Below, in pieces: positions 27,601-35,158 of a stretch of DNA of 64,000 nucleotides; the stretch's first letter is position 1, and each line of letters begins with the position of its first letter. The notes under the pieces are model-generated. The model searched no databases, was not told where the DNA came from, and saw nothing but the letters and a program-made list of their open reading frames with translations. Both the position numbers and the translations under genes were made by a program. This stretch comes from Oscillospiraceae bacterium Zagget12. Lineage in GTDB: Bacteria > Bacillota > Clostridia > UBA1381. The stretch spans positions 34,764-98,763 of the forward strand of contig MSHM01000009.1 in assembly GCA_001941225.1 (NCBI GenBank), read 5' to 3'.

Positions 27601-28055
27601 TGACCGCAACCGGTGCTACAATATCGGCGGTAGACGGCACATCGTATGATTACGAGGACGCAACCGGCTACACAACGACTGTAACAGTATACAGAAATTA
27701 CGCGACAACCCTTGTATTCGAGGGAGCGGGCTACAGAACCTACAGAACGTCGATTACTCCGTCAGGCAGCACGGCGACTGTAACGGTATGGAATAACGCT
27801 ATGAGCCAGGATATGTATGTCGCAACTTCAACCGATAACGCGATGGGTAGTATTGAAAAGGCAGTAACATTCCTCGCGGGCGATATTGTCGCTGATGAGA
27901 ATATCAACCTGTACGATTTGTCGGCGGTAGTATCTTACTTCGGTAAAGAAAATACAGTAACCGCTGCATCTGAGTTCGCTAAGTATGACCTTGACCGCGA
28001 CGGTAAGATTGACTCAAAGGATATAGCAATGGTACTTGTATCTTGGGATAAATAA
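24678..28055 (+). CDS. Large secreted beta-helix protein with a C-terminal dockerin-like module
   Basis: 1,125 residues. Signal peptide about 1-28 (LRKFLALITATAMLTAGAA). From about 50 to 590 the chain is a series of right-handed beta-helix-type repeats rich in T, G, N and D. Two units begin AEYTDLASAFSAAADGDTV and VGYATLEDALAAASDGTTV, each leading to TLDLNGKTI/TLDLNGCTL. A T/E-rich region and beta-sandwich-like domains (about 700-1040) follow. The last 60 residues look like a type I dockerin: GDIVADENINLYDLSAVVSYF and YDLDRDGKIDSKDIAMVLVS, two calcium-loop segments. SD AAGGAGG. No catalytic motif is evident, so it may bind or cut a polymer. Confidence 0.75.
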   Translation: MKKLRKFLALITATAMLTAGAAIPAFAEVDDEQAETAAVTLFAEETGSSTVATIGDAEYTDLASAFSAAADGDTVTLADDVTLNSSLVLSLSSKSVTLDLNGKTITFAYSEGTFGGATLSDGAWGLKVTSGTLTIEDTAGNGGITATDENTYVDVVGASTDGTLNILGGTYSTNSIYEAVVFGAGNAVINIYGGTFTNSATSYKYNSTYTNGLVLNIGNSSTATINVKGGTFTGYSPVNGDDNVDTGSFVASGYTYTDGTVSADTAVATVDGVGYATLEDALAAASDGTTVTLSDDLTVESQLTISKDITLDLNGCTLTNNFVNTDGSGIYRFSLITTADVTIKNGTYTVTAANDGDVETRGIVESSGNLTLDGVTASCTGINVGNYAEGGTLTITDSTISGSYAVGSFANKSTVVITGSTLTATTCGLYHNGSYYGLNMTVTDTVIDITGVYISGSTYTTANNGGVNQQATFTNCTITGATGIEVKYTDLTLNNCTITATAETPTFTQYNNGSTTTGFAVVATDNSMEPDDPKPGCTVTITDGTYTGLVGLSQLIGDDSDDYEDFVESTYVIYSGTFDCDVSAYVASNHYYDEATGSVLQSNTIVTDNGEAELENGASAKVTLTDLESTLKSMDDVYDATEVSTIEVVVTTDESEVDEFVSPTTTPETTLSPNAIGVDISVVKTDSAGVATTIPVENQEVEIELPIAFEEGSVTVYLIADSGTEVVTPVTVSGNVVKFTAPSFSTYYIDGNPATVDSTNIADSVTLKLEEVTTGVAGSYYIRLYADEVSGATRYINRFMAAELAFELDDSSGYDITNIGAVSITPASYINVVNNGNGEYEFNVNGDIDTSTGEEVSDITGAYVTLGILNVTGDGNFRLLLNNDSTTFASNTANQVQTAEYSNNIVSTYTVDGSTLNYSSPVASGNIQLKQTQLTINVLFPNTVSAQAVAYNDMKVTLNGVNMTNNEIDFGGDSLTATGATISAVDGTSYDYEDATGYTTTVTVYRNYATTLVFEGAGYRTYRTSITPSGSTATVTVWNNAMSQDMYVATSTDNAMGSIEKAVTFLAGDIVADENINLYDLSAVVSYFGKENTVTAASEFAKYDLDRDGKIDSKDIAMVLVSWDK

Positions 28056-28300
28056 CGTACAATAAACTTCGTATCTTATCCGTTTTCAAGGCTTGAAGTG
28101 CAAACGCACGTCAGCGCCTTTCAAACGAATAACCTACTCGTTTCTTGAACGTTATTACATAACGTACAATAAACGGCGCATTTCACGCTTTTTCAAGCCT
28201 TGACGTACCAATGTACGACGGCGGCTTTCAAAAACGCAAACTGCTTGTTTCTTGAACGTTATTACATAACGCCCAATAAACGGCGTATTTGGAATACTAA
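28053..28300. repeat. Tandem 107-bp palindromic (MITE-like) units, two full copies plus a partial third
   Basis: Units start at 28053, 28160 and 28267, exactly 107 bases apart. Each full unit begins TAACGTACAATAAAC and ends with GTTTCTTGAACGTTAT, which are imperfect inverted repeats of each other. The units fold into a long hairpin whose apex differs but still pairs (GTGC/GCAC in copy 1, CGTAC/GTACG in copy 2). The first unit includes the stop codon of the dockerin gene. A diverged relative is at about 33330-33505. Confidence 0.85.
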
Positions 28301-28353
28301 TTAAATAGTGTCCTCCAAGGAAACATTAAATGAAATGTTGACTTGTGTAAAAG

Positions 28354-28382
28354 CGGCAGTGGATTTCCACTGCCGTTTTTTT
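28354..28382 (+). terminator. Terminator downstream of the 107-bp repeats
   Basis: CGGCAGTGG (28354-28362) with CCACTGCCG (28367-28375), then seven Ts. Probably ends the dockerin-gene transcript. Confidence 0.88.
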
Positions 28383-28404
28383 ATGTTATATTTTCGGCAA
28401 CGCT

Positions 28405-28726
28405 CTGCAAGGCTCCCCTACGAGGGGAGCTGTCGCCGAAAGGCGACTGAGGGGTCTTACGCAAATTTACCCTCATTCGTCACCCGCTTACAGCGGGCGC
28501 CACCTTCCCCCAGGGGAAGGCTGCCATATTTGCCGCAAACCCTAAGCCTTCCCCTTGGGGGTGAACGATTTGCAAAGCAAATTGTTCACCTAGTAGGGGA
28601 GGCTCCCGGTGCCGACAAATCCACCTCGTAGGGGCGCCCATTGGGCGCCCGCGGGCGGGCAATGCCCGCCCCTACAAGCACAGCCGGCAAATCCACCTCG
28701 TAAGGGCGCCCATTGGTCGCCCGCGC
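28405..28726. repeat. Cluster of GC-rich palindromic intergenic repeats
   Basis: No gene here. Successive modules: GGCTCCCC/GGGGAGC with GTCGCC/GGCGAC (28410-28455); an inverted CCTTCCCC unit (28470-28523); another CCTTCCCC half (28545-28560); a near-perfect hairpin GTGAACGATTTGC / GCAAATTGTTCAC (28561-28589); and two copies of a CACCTCGTA(G/A)GGGCGCCCATTGG unit (28622 and 28693). The modules recur at 24.4, 38.4, 41 and 42.5 kb. Confidence 0.85.
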
Positions 28727-28763
28727 TGCAATCCGCAAAAATATACGCACAAATGATAATTTG

Positions 28764-28792
28764 TTGCAAAACAACGCAAAATGTAGTATAAT
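28764..28792 (+). promoter_or_regulatory. Promoter of murT-gatD
   Basis: TTGCAA (28764-28769), 17-base spacer, TATAAT (28787-28792), 33 bases before murT. Confidence 0.8.
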
Positions 28793-28824
28793 CATATATC
28801 ATAGCTTGAAAGGAAACAAATGAA

Positions 28825-30150
28825 ATGAGAAAGTTACTTGCGGTATGGCTTGGCAAGCTGCTCACAATAGCCGGCAAAATAGCGGGGAAGAAGTCCTCGT
28901 CATCGCCGGGGCATTACGCTCTTAAAATCTGTCCCGACCTTGTCGGCGTGCTGAACAAGTGCGTGACAAAGGGAATAATCGTAACCTGCGGCACGAACGG
29001 AAAAACCACCACCAACAACCTGATGGCATCGGCTCTTGAGGCAAAGGGGTACAAGGTTATCTGCAACAGGCTCGGCGCGAATATGCTGAGCGGCATAGCC
29101 ACCACGGTTTTACAGGAAATGAGCATATTCGGCTCTCTCAAGGCGGACTATGCCTGTCTTGAAATTGACGAGGCGTACACGCCGATAGTATTCGACTATG
29201 TAAAGCCGGACGTTATGGTGATTACAAATCTCTTCCGCGACCAGCTTGACCGCTACGGCGAGATTGACATAACCTCCGACATAATAAAACGCGCCATAGC
29301 AAAGGTGCCGAATTTGAAAATCGTTTTAAACGGCGATGACCCGCTTTGCGTGCAGTTCGGCGGCGAAAAGAATGTGACCGCGTATTATTACGGCATTTCG
29401 GAAAAGGTTCTTCCTCAGCTTGACGATACCAAGGAGGGACGTTTCTGCCCGATGTGCGGCGCGGAACAGAAGTACAATTACTATCATTACAGTCAGCTCG
29501 GAGATTTCAGCTGCCCGTCGTGCGGATTTAAGCGTCCCGAAATTGACTTTGACGTGAAAAATGTGTCGCTTGACACGCCTATGAGATTTGATATAAACGG
29601 ACAACATATGGAAATCAATTACAAGGGCTTTTATAACATTTATAATCTTATCGCGGTGTACGGCGCGCTGAATGTAATGGGAGAGGGCACGGACGATTTC
29701 GCCGCGCTTTTGACCGGATATAAGCCTCAAATAGGCAGAATGCAGGAGTATAAATTCAATAAACCGGTGATACTCAGTCTTTCCAAAAATCCGGCGGGAT
29801 TTAATCAGGCGATTGCCACGGTAAATACGGACAGGCGAAAAAAGGACGTTATAATCGCCATTAACGATAAGGCAAATGACGGGCGCGATGTATCGTGGCT
29901 TTGGGACGTTGATTTTGACAAGATAGCCGACGAAAATCTTAACACGCTCACCACAACGGGCATACGCGTGTATGATATAAGTCTGCGTTTCAAGTACGCC
30001 GGCATTGAGGTTAATCATATGACGCATGATATGTCCGACGCGGTTTCGAGGTGTCTTAAAACCGACAGCGAGGTTGTGTATGTGCTTGTGAATTACACGG
30101 CGCTGTATTCAACCGAGGCGGTGCTTAAAAAGCTTGGAGGTGAGGCGTAA
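28825..30150 (+). CDS. murT: Lipid II isoglutaminyl synthase, MurT subunit
   Basis: 441 residues, Mur-ligase-like. The P-loop is VTCGTNGKTTTNNL (about residues 53-66); EIDEAYTP and VITNLFRDQLDRYGEID are the conserved middle. A four-cysteine zinc ribbon (CPMCG and CPSCG, about 210-235) is a MurT feature, and the C-terminal DUF1727 part contains AINDKANDGRDVSWLWDVDF. With GatD it amidates the D-Glu of lipid II to D-isoglutamine, using glutamine-derived ammonia. SD GAAAGGA. Stop overlaps the gatD start by one base. Confidence 0.95.
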   Translation: MRKLLAVWLGKLLTIAGKIAGKKSSSSPGHYALKICPDLVGVLNKCVTKGIIVTCGTNGKTTTNNLMASALEAKGYKVICNRLGANMLSGIATTVLQEMSIFGSLKADYACLEIDEAYTPIVFDYVKPDVMVITNLFRDQLDRYGEIDITSDIIKRAIAKVPNLKIVLNGDDPLCVQFGGEKNVTAYYYGISEKVLPQLDDTKEGRFCPMCGAEQKYNYYHYSQLGDFSCPSCGFKRPEIDFDVKNVSLDTPMRFDINGQHMEINYKGFYNIYNLIAVYGALNVMGEGTDDFAALLTGYKPQIGRMQEYKFNKPVILSLSKNPAGFNQAIATVNTDRRKKDVIIAINDKANDGRDVSWLWDVDFDKIADENLNTLTTTGIRVYDISLRFKYAGIEVNHMTHDMSDAVSRCLKTDSEVVYVLVNYTALYSTEAVLKKLGGEA

Positions 30151-30872
30151 TGAAAATAAAAATACTTCATCTTTATCCCGACTTGCTCAATCTCTACGGT
30201 GACAAGGGCAATATAGAATGTATGCGTAAGCGGCTTGAGTGGCGCGGAATTGACGCGGAGGTTATGTCCTACACCTGCGAGGACACCGGCTTTGACTTAT
30301 CCGATGTCAATATAGTATTTATAGGCGGCGGCTCGGACAGGGAACAGAAGATAGTCTGCGACAGGCTTTTGGAGCATAAGGACGCGCTCAAGGAGTACGC
30401 GGAGGATAACGGCACGCTTGTCGCCGTGTGCGGCGGTTATCAGCTTTTGGGAAATTATTATAAGCTCGAAAACGAAACCATAAGGGGACTTGAAATTCTC
30501 GATATTTATACCGAGCAGGGCAAAAAGCGTCTTATCGGCAATATTGTTCTGAAAGCGGATTTTATGGACGAAAGAATAGTCGGTTTTGAAAATCACGGCG
30601 GAAGAACATATATAGGCAGCCACACGCCGCTCGGCAAGGTTGAATACGGATACGGAAATCACGATAATGCCGGCAGCGAGGGCGTTATATATAAAAACGT
30701 AGTCGCGACATATCTGCACGGTCCGCTGCTGCCGAAAAATCCGGGATTGTGCGACTATATCCTGACAAACGCGATAAAACGCAAAAATCCCGATTTTAAG
30801 GGACTTTCCCCCCTTGATGATAAGCTTGAAAAAACCGCTAACCAATATATAGTAAATAGGTTTAAAAAGTAA
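30150..30872 (+). CDS. gatD: Lipid II isoglutaminyl synthase, GatD glutaminase subunit
   Basis: 240 residues, CobB/CobQ-like class I glutamine amidotransferase. Catalytic Cys is in LVAVCGGYQLLG (about residue 95), His in ATYLHGPLLPKNP. The N-terminus LHLYPDLLNLYGDKGNI is the GatD signature. It supplies ammonia to MurT. ATGA overlap with murT gives coupled translation; SD GGAGGTGAG lies in murT. Confidence 0.95.
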   Translation: MKIKILHLYPDLLNLYGDKGNIECMRKRLEWRGIDAEVMSYTCEDTGFDLSDVNIVFIGGGSDREQKIVCDRLLEHKDALKEYAEDNGTLVAVCGGYQLLGNYYKLENETIRGLEILDIYTEQGKKRLIGNIVLKADFMDERIVGFENHGGRTYIGSHTPLGKVEYGYGNHDNAGSEGVIYKNVVATYLHGPLLPKNPGLCDYILTNAIKRKNPDFKGLSPLDDKLEKTANQYIVNRFKK

Positions 30873-30900
30873 ACAATTTTTTAACAATGCCGGATTTGTA

Positions 30901-30929
30901 TTGACTTTTTTTCGGCGGGATACTACAAT
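30901..30929 (+). promoter_or_regulatory. Promoter of the GH73 gene
   Basis: TTGACT (30901-30906), 17-base spacer, TACAAT (30924-30929). Confidence 0.75.
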
Positions 30930-30976
30930 TTTAATGTATTATTCAATGAAAATTTGTAAAGGGATTGAAATTCGGT

Positions 30977-32935
30977 ATGGAGATTAAAATACCTAAAAAT
31001 ATAAAACCGAATAATAACGGACTGTTTCCGTTTTTGAGGAAGGCTTGGGCGCGTATTTGCGCGTTTTTTAAAGCCGCACTCAAAGGCGTTTCAAAGCCGT
31101 TTAAAATGCTGTGGAAAAAGCTTTGCGAAAACAAAGGGTTTTATAGATTTGCCTACGTGACATTTCCGAAGTGGAGAAAAAAGATATTCTCATACGCAAA
31201 GGAGCGCCGTTTGAAGATAATTATTCCCGCCGCCGCGTGTGTTTTGGCGCTTGCGGTTCTTCTTATCGGAACGCGAAAAATCGCCGAAAATTCGGATTAT
31301 TACACCGAGGGCAACGACAGCGTCGAATTCGGAATGGTGCTCCAAAATTATTCCACCTTTGACCATAGCGAAAAGACGCATATAGCGGTGCATTTGAGCT
31401 GGGACGACGGCGCGGTTGACCTTACGGACGGCACGGCGCAGGCGCGCATAAAGGCGACGGTATATCCGATAAATCTGGAAAACAGCGAAATAACGTGGGA
31501 ATCCTCGGACGAGGAAATAGCCGAGATAGACGATGAGGGAAACATCACGGCGACAAATCCGGGCGAGGTCACCTTGACGGCGAATCTTGAGGCGTACTCA
31601 AAGACCTCCCGGGCGAGCCTTGCCGTAAGACAGCCGGTAAGCGGCATATTCCTGCCCACAACCACAATCACATTGTATACGGACGGCAGCGGCAGACTGC
31701 TTGAGGCGCAGGTGTTCCCGGAAAACGCGACAAACCGGAATATAATATGGGAATCAAAGAACACAAAAATCGCGCGGGTTGACTCTTCCGGACACGTAAA
31801 GCCCGTCAGCGTCGGTATGACGGAGGTTACCGCCACCACGGAGGACGGCGAGTTCCAAGCGAAATGCTTTGTAAACGTGGTAAATCCGACAGTTGACGTT
31901 GAAACCGTTTCCGTTCAAAACACGGCGGATATGCAAATCAAGGTCGGCGAGCGCATTAACGCTATAGTGACCGTTTCACCGTCGAACGCGAAAAATAAGA
32001 CGCTTACGTGGTCAAGCGATAATGAGGAGGTCGCGACGGTCAGCCAGACCGGACTTATACGCGGCAAAAGCGAGGGCACGGCGAATATCACGGTCGAGTC
32101 CGTGAACGGCGTAAAGCAGACTTTCAGCGTGGAGGTTGCGGCGACGGACGAAAAGGACCCGTTTGACCTAAATGAGGACGTACCGGCGCTTGTGACCGAG
32201 GGCAAGGTTACGTACACGTCGTACAGCACCACATTCCCGCAGGCGATAAGAATACAGATGGAAACCGGCTCCGCTACTATGTGGAGAACGAGCGGTACCA
32301 CCGCCGCGACCGAGGCGGAAACCGCGGAATATATGAATCCGAACAATTATTATACGGACGCGTATAAATATCAATTCCTTGACCTGTCAAGCTCGAATAA
32401 TGTCAGTGAGGAAACTCTGAACGCATACCTTGCCGATAAGGGCGTGCTTAAGGGTATGGGAGCCGTGTTTATCGAGGCGGCTAAGGAGTATAACGTAAGC
32501 GAGGTATACCTTGTGGCTCACGCGTGCCTGGAGTCCGGCAACGGCACATCACAGCTTGCGACCGGAGTTAATGTAAACGGCACAACCGTGTACAACGTAT
32601 TCGGAATAGGCGCATACGATTCCGACGCCGTGGGATACGGCTCCAAAAAGGCGTATTCCGAGGGCTGGACAAGCGTTGAACAGGCAATAAGAGGCGGCGC
32701 AAAATGGATAAGCGAGAATTATATAAACAATTCCGAACACCGTCAGAACACGCTCTATAAGATGCGTTGGAATCCTGAAAATCCGGGCGAGCATCAGTAC
32801 GCCACGGACGTAAGCTGGGCGGTTAAGCAGGCTGTAAGCATAGAGAAGATATTCTCGGCGTTCGGCGACGCGGTACTTTCGTTTGACGTACCGGTTTACA
32901 GCGGACAAATTCCGCCGACGGTAAGTCTTGAATAA
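30977..32935 (+). CDS. Membrane-anchored peptidoglycan hydrolase: Big_2 repeats plus GH73 glucosaminidase
   Basis: 652 residues from ATG 30977; a TTG at 30965 is too close to AAAGGG. A basic cytoplasmic segment (about 1-72) precedes one membrane helix (IIPAAACVLALAVLLIG, about 80-97), so the protein is a type II anchor. Three Ig-like Big_2 domains follow (about 135-380; ITWESSDEEIAEID, IIWESKNTKIARVD, LTWSSDNEEVATVS). The C-terminal domain (about 480-635) is GH73-like N-acetylglucosaminidase: VFIEAAKEYNVSEVYLVAHA, LESGNGTSQLA, YNVFGIGAYD, GAKWISENYI. The catalytic Glu is in CLESGNG. Own promoter and terminator. Confidence 0.88.
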   Translation: MEIKIPKNIKPNNNGLFPFLRKAWARICAFFKAALKGVSKPFKMLWKKLCENKGFYRFAYVTFPKWRKKIFSYAKERRLKIIIPAAACVLALAVLLIGTRKIAENSDYYTEGNDSVEFGMVLQNYSTFDHSEKTHIAVHLSWDDGAVDLTDGTAQARIKATVYPINLENSEITWESSDEEIAEIDDEGNITATNPGEVTLTANLEAYSKTSRASLAVRQPVSGIFLPTTTITLYTDGSGRLLEAQVFPENATNRNIIWESKNTKIARVDSSGHVKPVSVGMTEVTATTEDGEFQAKCFVNVVNPTVDVETVSVQNTADMQIKVGERINAIVTVSPSNAKNKTLTWSSDNEEVATVSQTGLIRGKSEGTANITVESVNGVKQTFSVEVAATDEKDPFDLNEDVPALVTEGKVTYTSYSTTFPQAIRIQMETGSATMWRTSGTTAATEAETAEYMNPNNYYTDAYKYQFLDLSSSNNVSEETLNAYLADKGVLKGMGAVFIEAAKEYNVSEVYLVAHACLESGNGTSQLATGVNVNGTTVYNVFGIGAYDSDAVGYGSKKAYSEGWTSVEQAIRGGAKWISENYINNSEHRQNTLYKMRWNPENPGEHQYATDVSWAVKQAVSIEKIFSAFGDAVLSFDVPVYSGQIPPTVSLE

Positions 32936-32942
32936 TAACTAA

Positions 32943-32980
32943 AAGACGGATTATTTGCCGATAATCCGTCTTATTTTTTT
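32943..32980 (+). terminator. Terminator of the GH73 gene
   Basis: AAGACGGATTAT (32943-32954) with ATAATCCGTCTT (32961-32972), then ATTTTTTT. Confidence 0.93.
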
Positions 32981-33016
32981 GCTTAACGGCGCATATACAT
33001 AATCGAGGTGGTGTAT

Positions 33017-33274
33017 ATGTTCAGAGGATATAATCTCAGACAAAAGGAAGTTGTAAATATAAAAACGGCGGAAAGACTGGGATATATACGCGATGTTGAG
33101 ATAAGCGAAAGCACGGGAAATATCGAGGCTATAATCGTTCCGAGAAAGGGCTGTATGCTGAAACGCCTTTTGGGCGGCGGCGAGCTTATCATTCCCTGGG
33201 GCGCTATAGAGGTGGTGGGCGAGGACCTTGTTTTGGTGAGGCTTTTTGATATGGATATTGAAAAATTAACTTGA
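33017..33274 (+). CDS. YlmC/YmxH-family PRC-barrel protein
   Basis: 85 residues from ATG 33017, six bases after GAGGTGGT; GTG codons at 33008 and 33011 lie in the SD. Consensus: LRQKEVVNIKTAERLGYIRDVEI, then AIIVPRKGC and the end IPWGAIEVVGEDLVLV. The family is widespread in endospore formers and called a sporulation protein, without a known mechanism. Follows the GH73 terminator; any promoter is not obvious. Confidence 0.88.
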   Translation: MFRGYNLRQKEVVNIKTAERLGYIRDVEISESTGNIEAIIVPRKGCMLKRLLGGGELIIPWGAIEVVGEDLVLVRLFDMDIEKLT

Positions 33275-33299
33275 AAAATCAATCCGTATAATGTATAAT
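33271..33299 (+). promoter_or_regulatory. Promoter of nrdR
   Basis: TTGAAA (33271-33276), 17-base spacer, TATAAT (33294-33299). Overlaps the end of the ylmC-like gene. Confidence 0.85.
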
Positions 33300-33329
33300 A
33301 AAGGGTAGAATAATACAGATGGAGGAATT

Positions 33330-33505
33330 TAACGCGAAAAATAAACTGCGCATCTTATCATTATTCGGAGCTTGAAGTATAAATTCAGCACCTTTTGCCT
33401 ACGGCAAAAGGTCAGCCTTGCGGCTGCCCGCATTTCTTTGCGGTGCGAATACAACTGCGCTCCTCATAACGACAATCTGCTTGTTTCTTTTCCGCGTTAT
33501 GATTC
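33330..33505. repeat. Diverged relative of the 107-bp palindromic element in the nrdR leader
   Basis: Shares AATAAAC, ATCTTATC, GCTTGAAGT and CTTGTTTCTT..CGTTAT in the same order as the unit at 28053. The ends, AACGCGAAAAATAAAC and GTTTCTTTTCCGCGTTAT, are inverted repeats. Contains an extra hairpin, CCTTTTGCC/GGCAAAAGG, and GC-rich repeat matter. It is transcribed as part of the nrdR 5' UTR. Confidence 0.65.
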
Positions 33506-33538
33506 GTGCCGCCTATGGCGGCAGAATGGAGGATTAAA

Positions 33539-33994
33539 ATGAAATGTCCATATTGCGGATTTGGGGAGAGCAAGGTTATTGACTCAAGACCTACCGAAGA
33601 AAGTAATTCCATAAGGCGCAGACGCGAATGCTTAAAGTGTCGAAAGCGTTTTACCACTTATGAAAAGCTTGAGGCAATATCGCTTGTTGTTATAAAAAAG
33701 GATCAGTCCCGTCAACAATATGACAGAGGAAAAGTATTGAAAGGAATAATTACAGCCTGTGAAAAGCGTCCTATTTCCTTGTCGCAGATGGAGGAGGTCG
33801 CGGACGCTATAGAAAGTGAGCTTTATCAATCTATGACGCGCGAAATAGAAAGCACAATGATTGGCGAAAAGGTTATGGAAAAGCTGAAAAAGCTTGATGA
33901 AGTCGCGTATGTGCGTTTCGCGTCCGTATATAAGAGCTTTGATAATATTGACACCTTTATGGCTGAGCTGCAGGGACTTATAAATGACAGATAA
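33539..33994 (+). CDS. nrdR: Transcriptional repressor of ribonucleotide reductase genes
   Basis: 151 residues, normal length, from ATG 33539 (SD GGAGG). N-terminal zinc ribbon [18 protein letters not shown] and [17 protein letters not shown], then the ATP-cone ([35 protein letters not shown]). It senses ATP/dATP and binds NrdR boxes before nrd operons, none of which is in this window. Its last 11 bases overlap the PHP gene. Confidence 0.97.
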   Translation: MKCPYCGFGESKVIDSRPTEESNSIRRRRECLKCRKRFTTYEKLEAISLVVIKKDQSRQQYDRGKVLKGIITACEKRPISLSQMEEVADAIESELYQSMTREIESTMIGEKVMEKLKKLDEVAYVRFASVYKSFDNIDTFMAELQGLINDR

Positions 33995-34838
33995 AATTGA
34001 TTTGCATACTCATTCGACCGCGTCGGACGGTACCTTTACGCCGTCCGAGCTTGTAAAGGCGGCTTATGAGGCGGGACTTAGCGCCGTCGCGCTTACCGAC
34101 CACGACACAACGGACGGCTTGAGCGAATTTCACGCCGCTTGCGCCGAGTACGGAATAGAGGGTATATCGGGCGTGGAAATAAGCGCGCGGTATCATAAGC
34201 AGATGCACATACTCGGACTTTTCGTGGACGAAAACAACGCCTTTCTTGCGGAAAAGCTCAGCGTCCTCAAAAATGCCAGAGAAATAAGAAACCGCGCCGT
34301 TCTTGAGCTTTTGCAAAGAAACGGAATGGACATAACGGAGCGGGATATAATTTCTGCGGGCGAGGATATGCGCTCCAAGGGCAGAGCGCACATTGCCCGC
34401 GCGATGGTGAATAAGGGCTATGTAAGCTCCATAGACGAGGCGTTTGCGAAATACCTGAAAAAGGGAAAAAGCTGCTATGCGGAGCGCGTCGCATATTCGC
34501 CCGAGGAAAGCATCAAAATGATAAAATCGGCGGGCGGCACCGCGATTTTGGCGCACCCCGTATTTATAACCGAGGATTACGGCGAGCTTTACGCCCTGCT
34601 TAGCGAGCTTAAGGAGTACGGACTTGACGGCGCGGAGTGTATGTATAACAGCTACACAAGGGAGTTTTCCGAAATGTGCCGCGAAATCTGTAAAAAGACG
34701 GGTCTTGTCGAGTCGGGCGGAAGTGATTTCCACGGCGCGAATAAGCCGGGTATAAGCCTTGGCGCGGTATCTACGGGTTACGTGCCGTACAGGACATTGC
34801 TTAATATAAAACTGCAAAGAGGTCGCCGAACCCCTTGA
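33984..34838 (+). CDS. PHP-domain phosphoesterase (TrpH/YciV-like)
   Basis: 284 residues. PHP metal motifs: [43 protein letters not shown] and [12 protein letters not shown]. This is the TrpH/RNase AM subgroup, whose members dephosphorylate nucleoside 3',5'-bisphosphate or trim 5' ends of RNA. It overlaps nrdR by 11 bases, so the two are co-translated. Substrate here is unproven. Confidence 0.88.
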   Translation: MTDKIDLHTHSTASDGTFTPSELVKAAYEAGLSAVALTDHDTTDGLSEFHAACAEYGIEGISGVEISARYHKQMHILGLFVDENNAFLAEKLSVLKNAREIRNRAVLELLQRNGMDITERDIISAGEDMRSKGRAHIARAMVNKGYVSSIDEAFAKYLKKGKSCYAERVAYSPEESIKMIKSAGGTAILAHPVFITEDYGELYALLSELKEYGLDGAECMYNSYTREFSEMCREICKKTGLVESGGSDFHGANKPGISLGAVSTGYVPYRTLLNIKLQRGRRTP

Positions 34839-34863
34839 CTTTTTTATCGGAATTGGATATAAT
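34835..34863 (+). promoter_or_regulatory. Promoter of a candidate small RNA
   Basis: TTGACT (34835-34840), 17-base spacer, TATAAT (34858-34863). Predicted start is G34870. Confidence 0.85.
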
Positions 34864-34869
34864 AATATC

Positions 34870-34947
34870 GGGAGCGGAATTTGAGCCGCCGTCCACCGCC
34901 ATATCAGTTATATGTGTTTGGAGACAGTCGGTATCCGCTCCTTTTTT
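34870..34947 (+). ncRNA. Candidate structured small RNA of about 78 nt
   Basis: From the promoter start to a terminator there is one compact structured unit. The closing stem is GGAGCGGA (34871-34878) with TCCGCTCC (34934-34941), followed by six Ts. Inside, CCG/CGG and TCCA/TGGA can pair, and CATAT/ATATG (34900-34904 with 34910-34914) forms a hairpin. No open reading frame fits. It resembles none of SRP RNA, tmRNA, 6S or a riboswitch that I know. The rest of the 320-base gap up to the XRE gene has only short inverted repeats. Confidence 0.6.
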
Positions 34948-35037
34948 ATTTCTGCAAAATAAATATTATATTCCCGCTCATCGCGGACGGTTTCGGAATC
35001 CTCCGCGGTACAGCTGCGCTTGCTTATACTTTCTATG

Positions 35038-35063
35038 TTCACAACTCAACCCACGGTTGTGAA
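35038..35063. promoter_or_regulatory. Inverted repeat upstream of the XRE regulator
   Basis: TTCACAAC (35038-35045) and GTTGTGAA (35056-35063) form a perfect 8-base dyad about 95 bases before the regulator start. Possible operator. Confidence 0.35.
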
Positions 35064-35158
35064 AAACAATCCGATTTGGGTATGGATTTCTTATTTTTCG
35101 TGTGCTATTATATTACCATAACGGCGCTGTTAAATAATTTTCAAGGAGTTATGAATAT

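Noticed and set aside
28405..28726. Possible CRISPR array because of repeated GC-rich palindromes
   Set aside because: The units differ in length and order, have no uniform spacers and no cas genes nearby; they are dispersed repeat modules.
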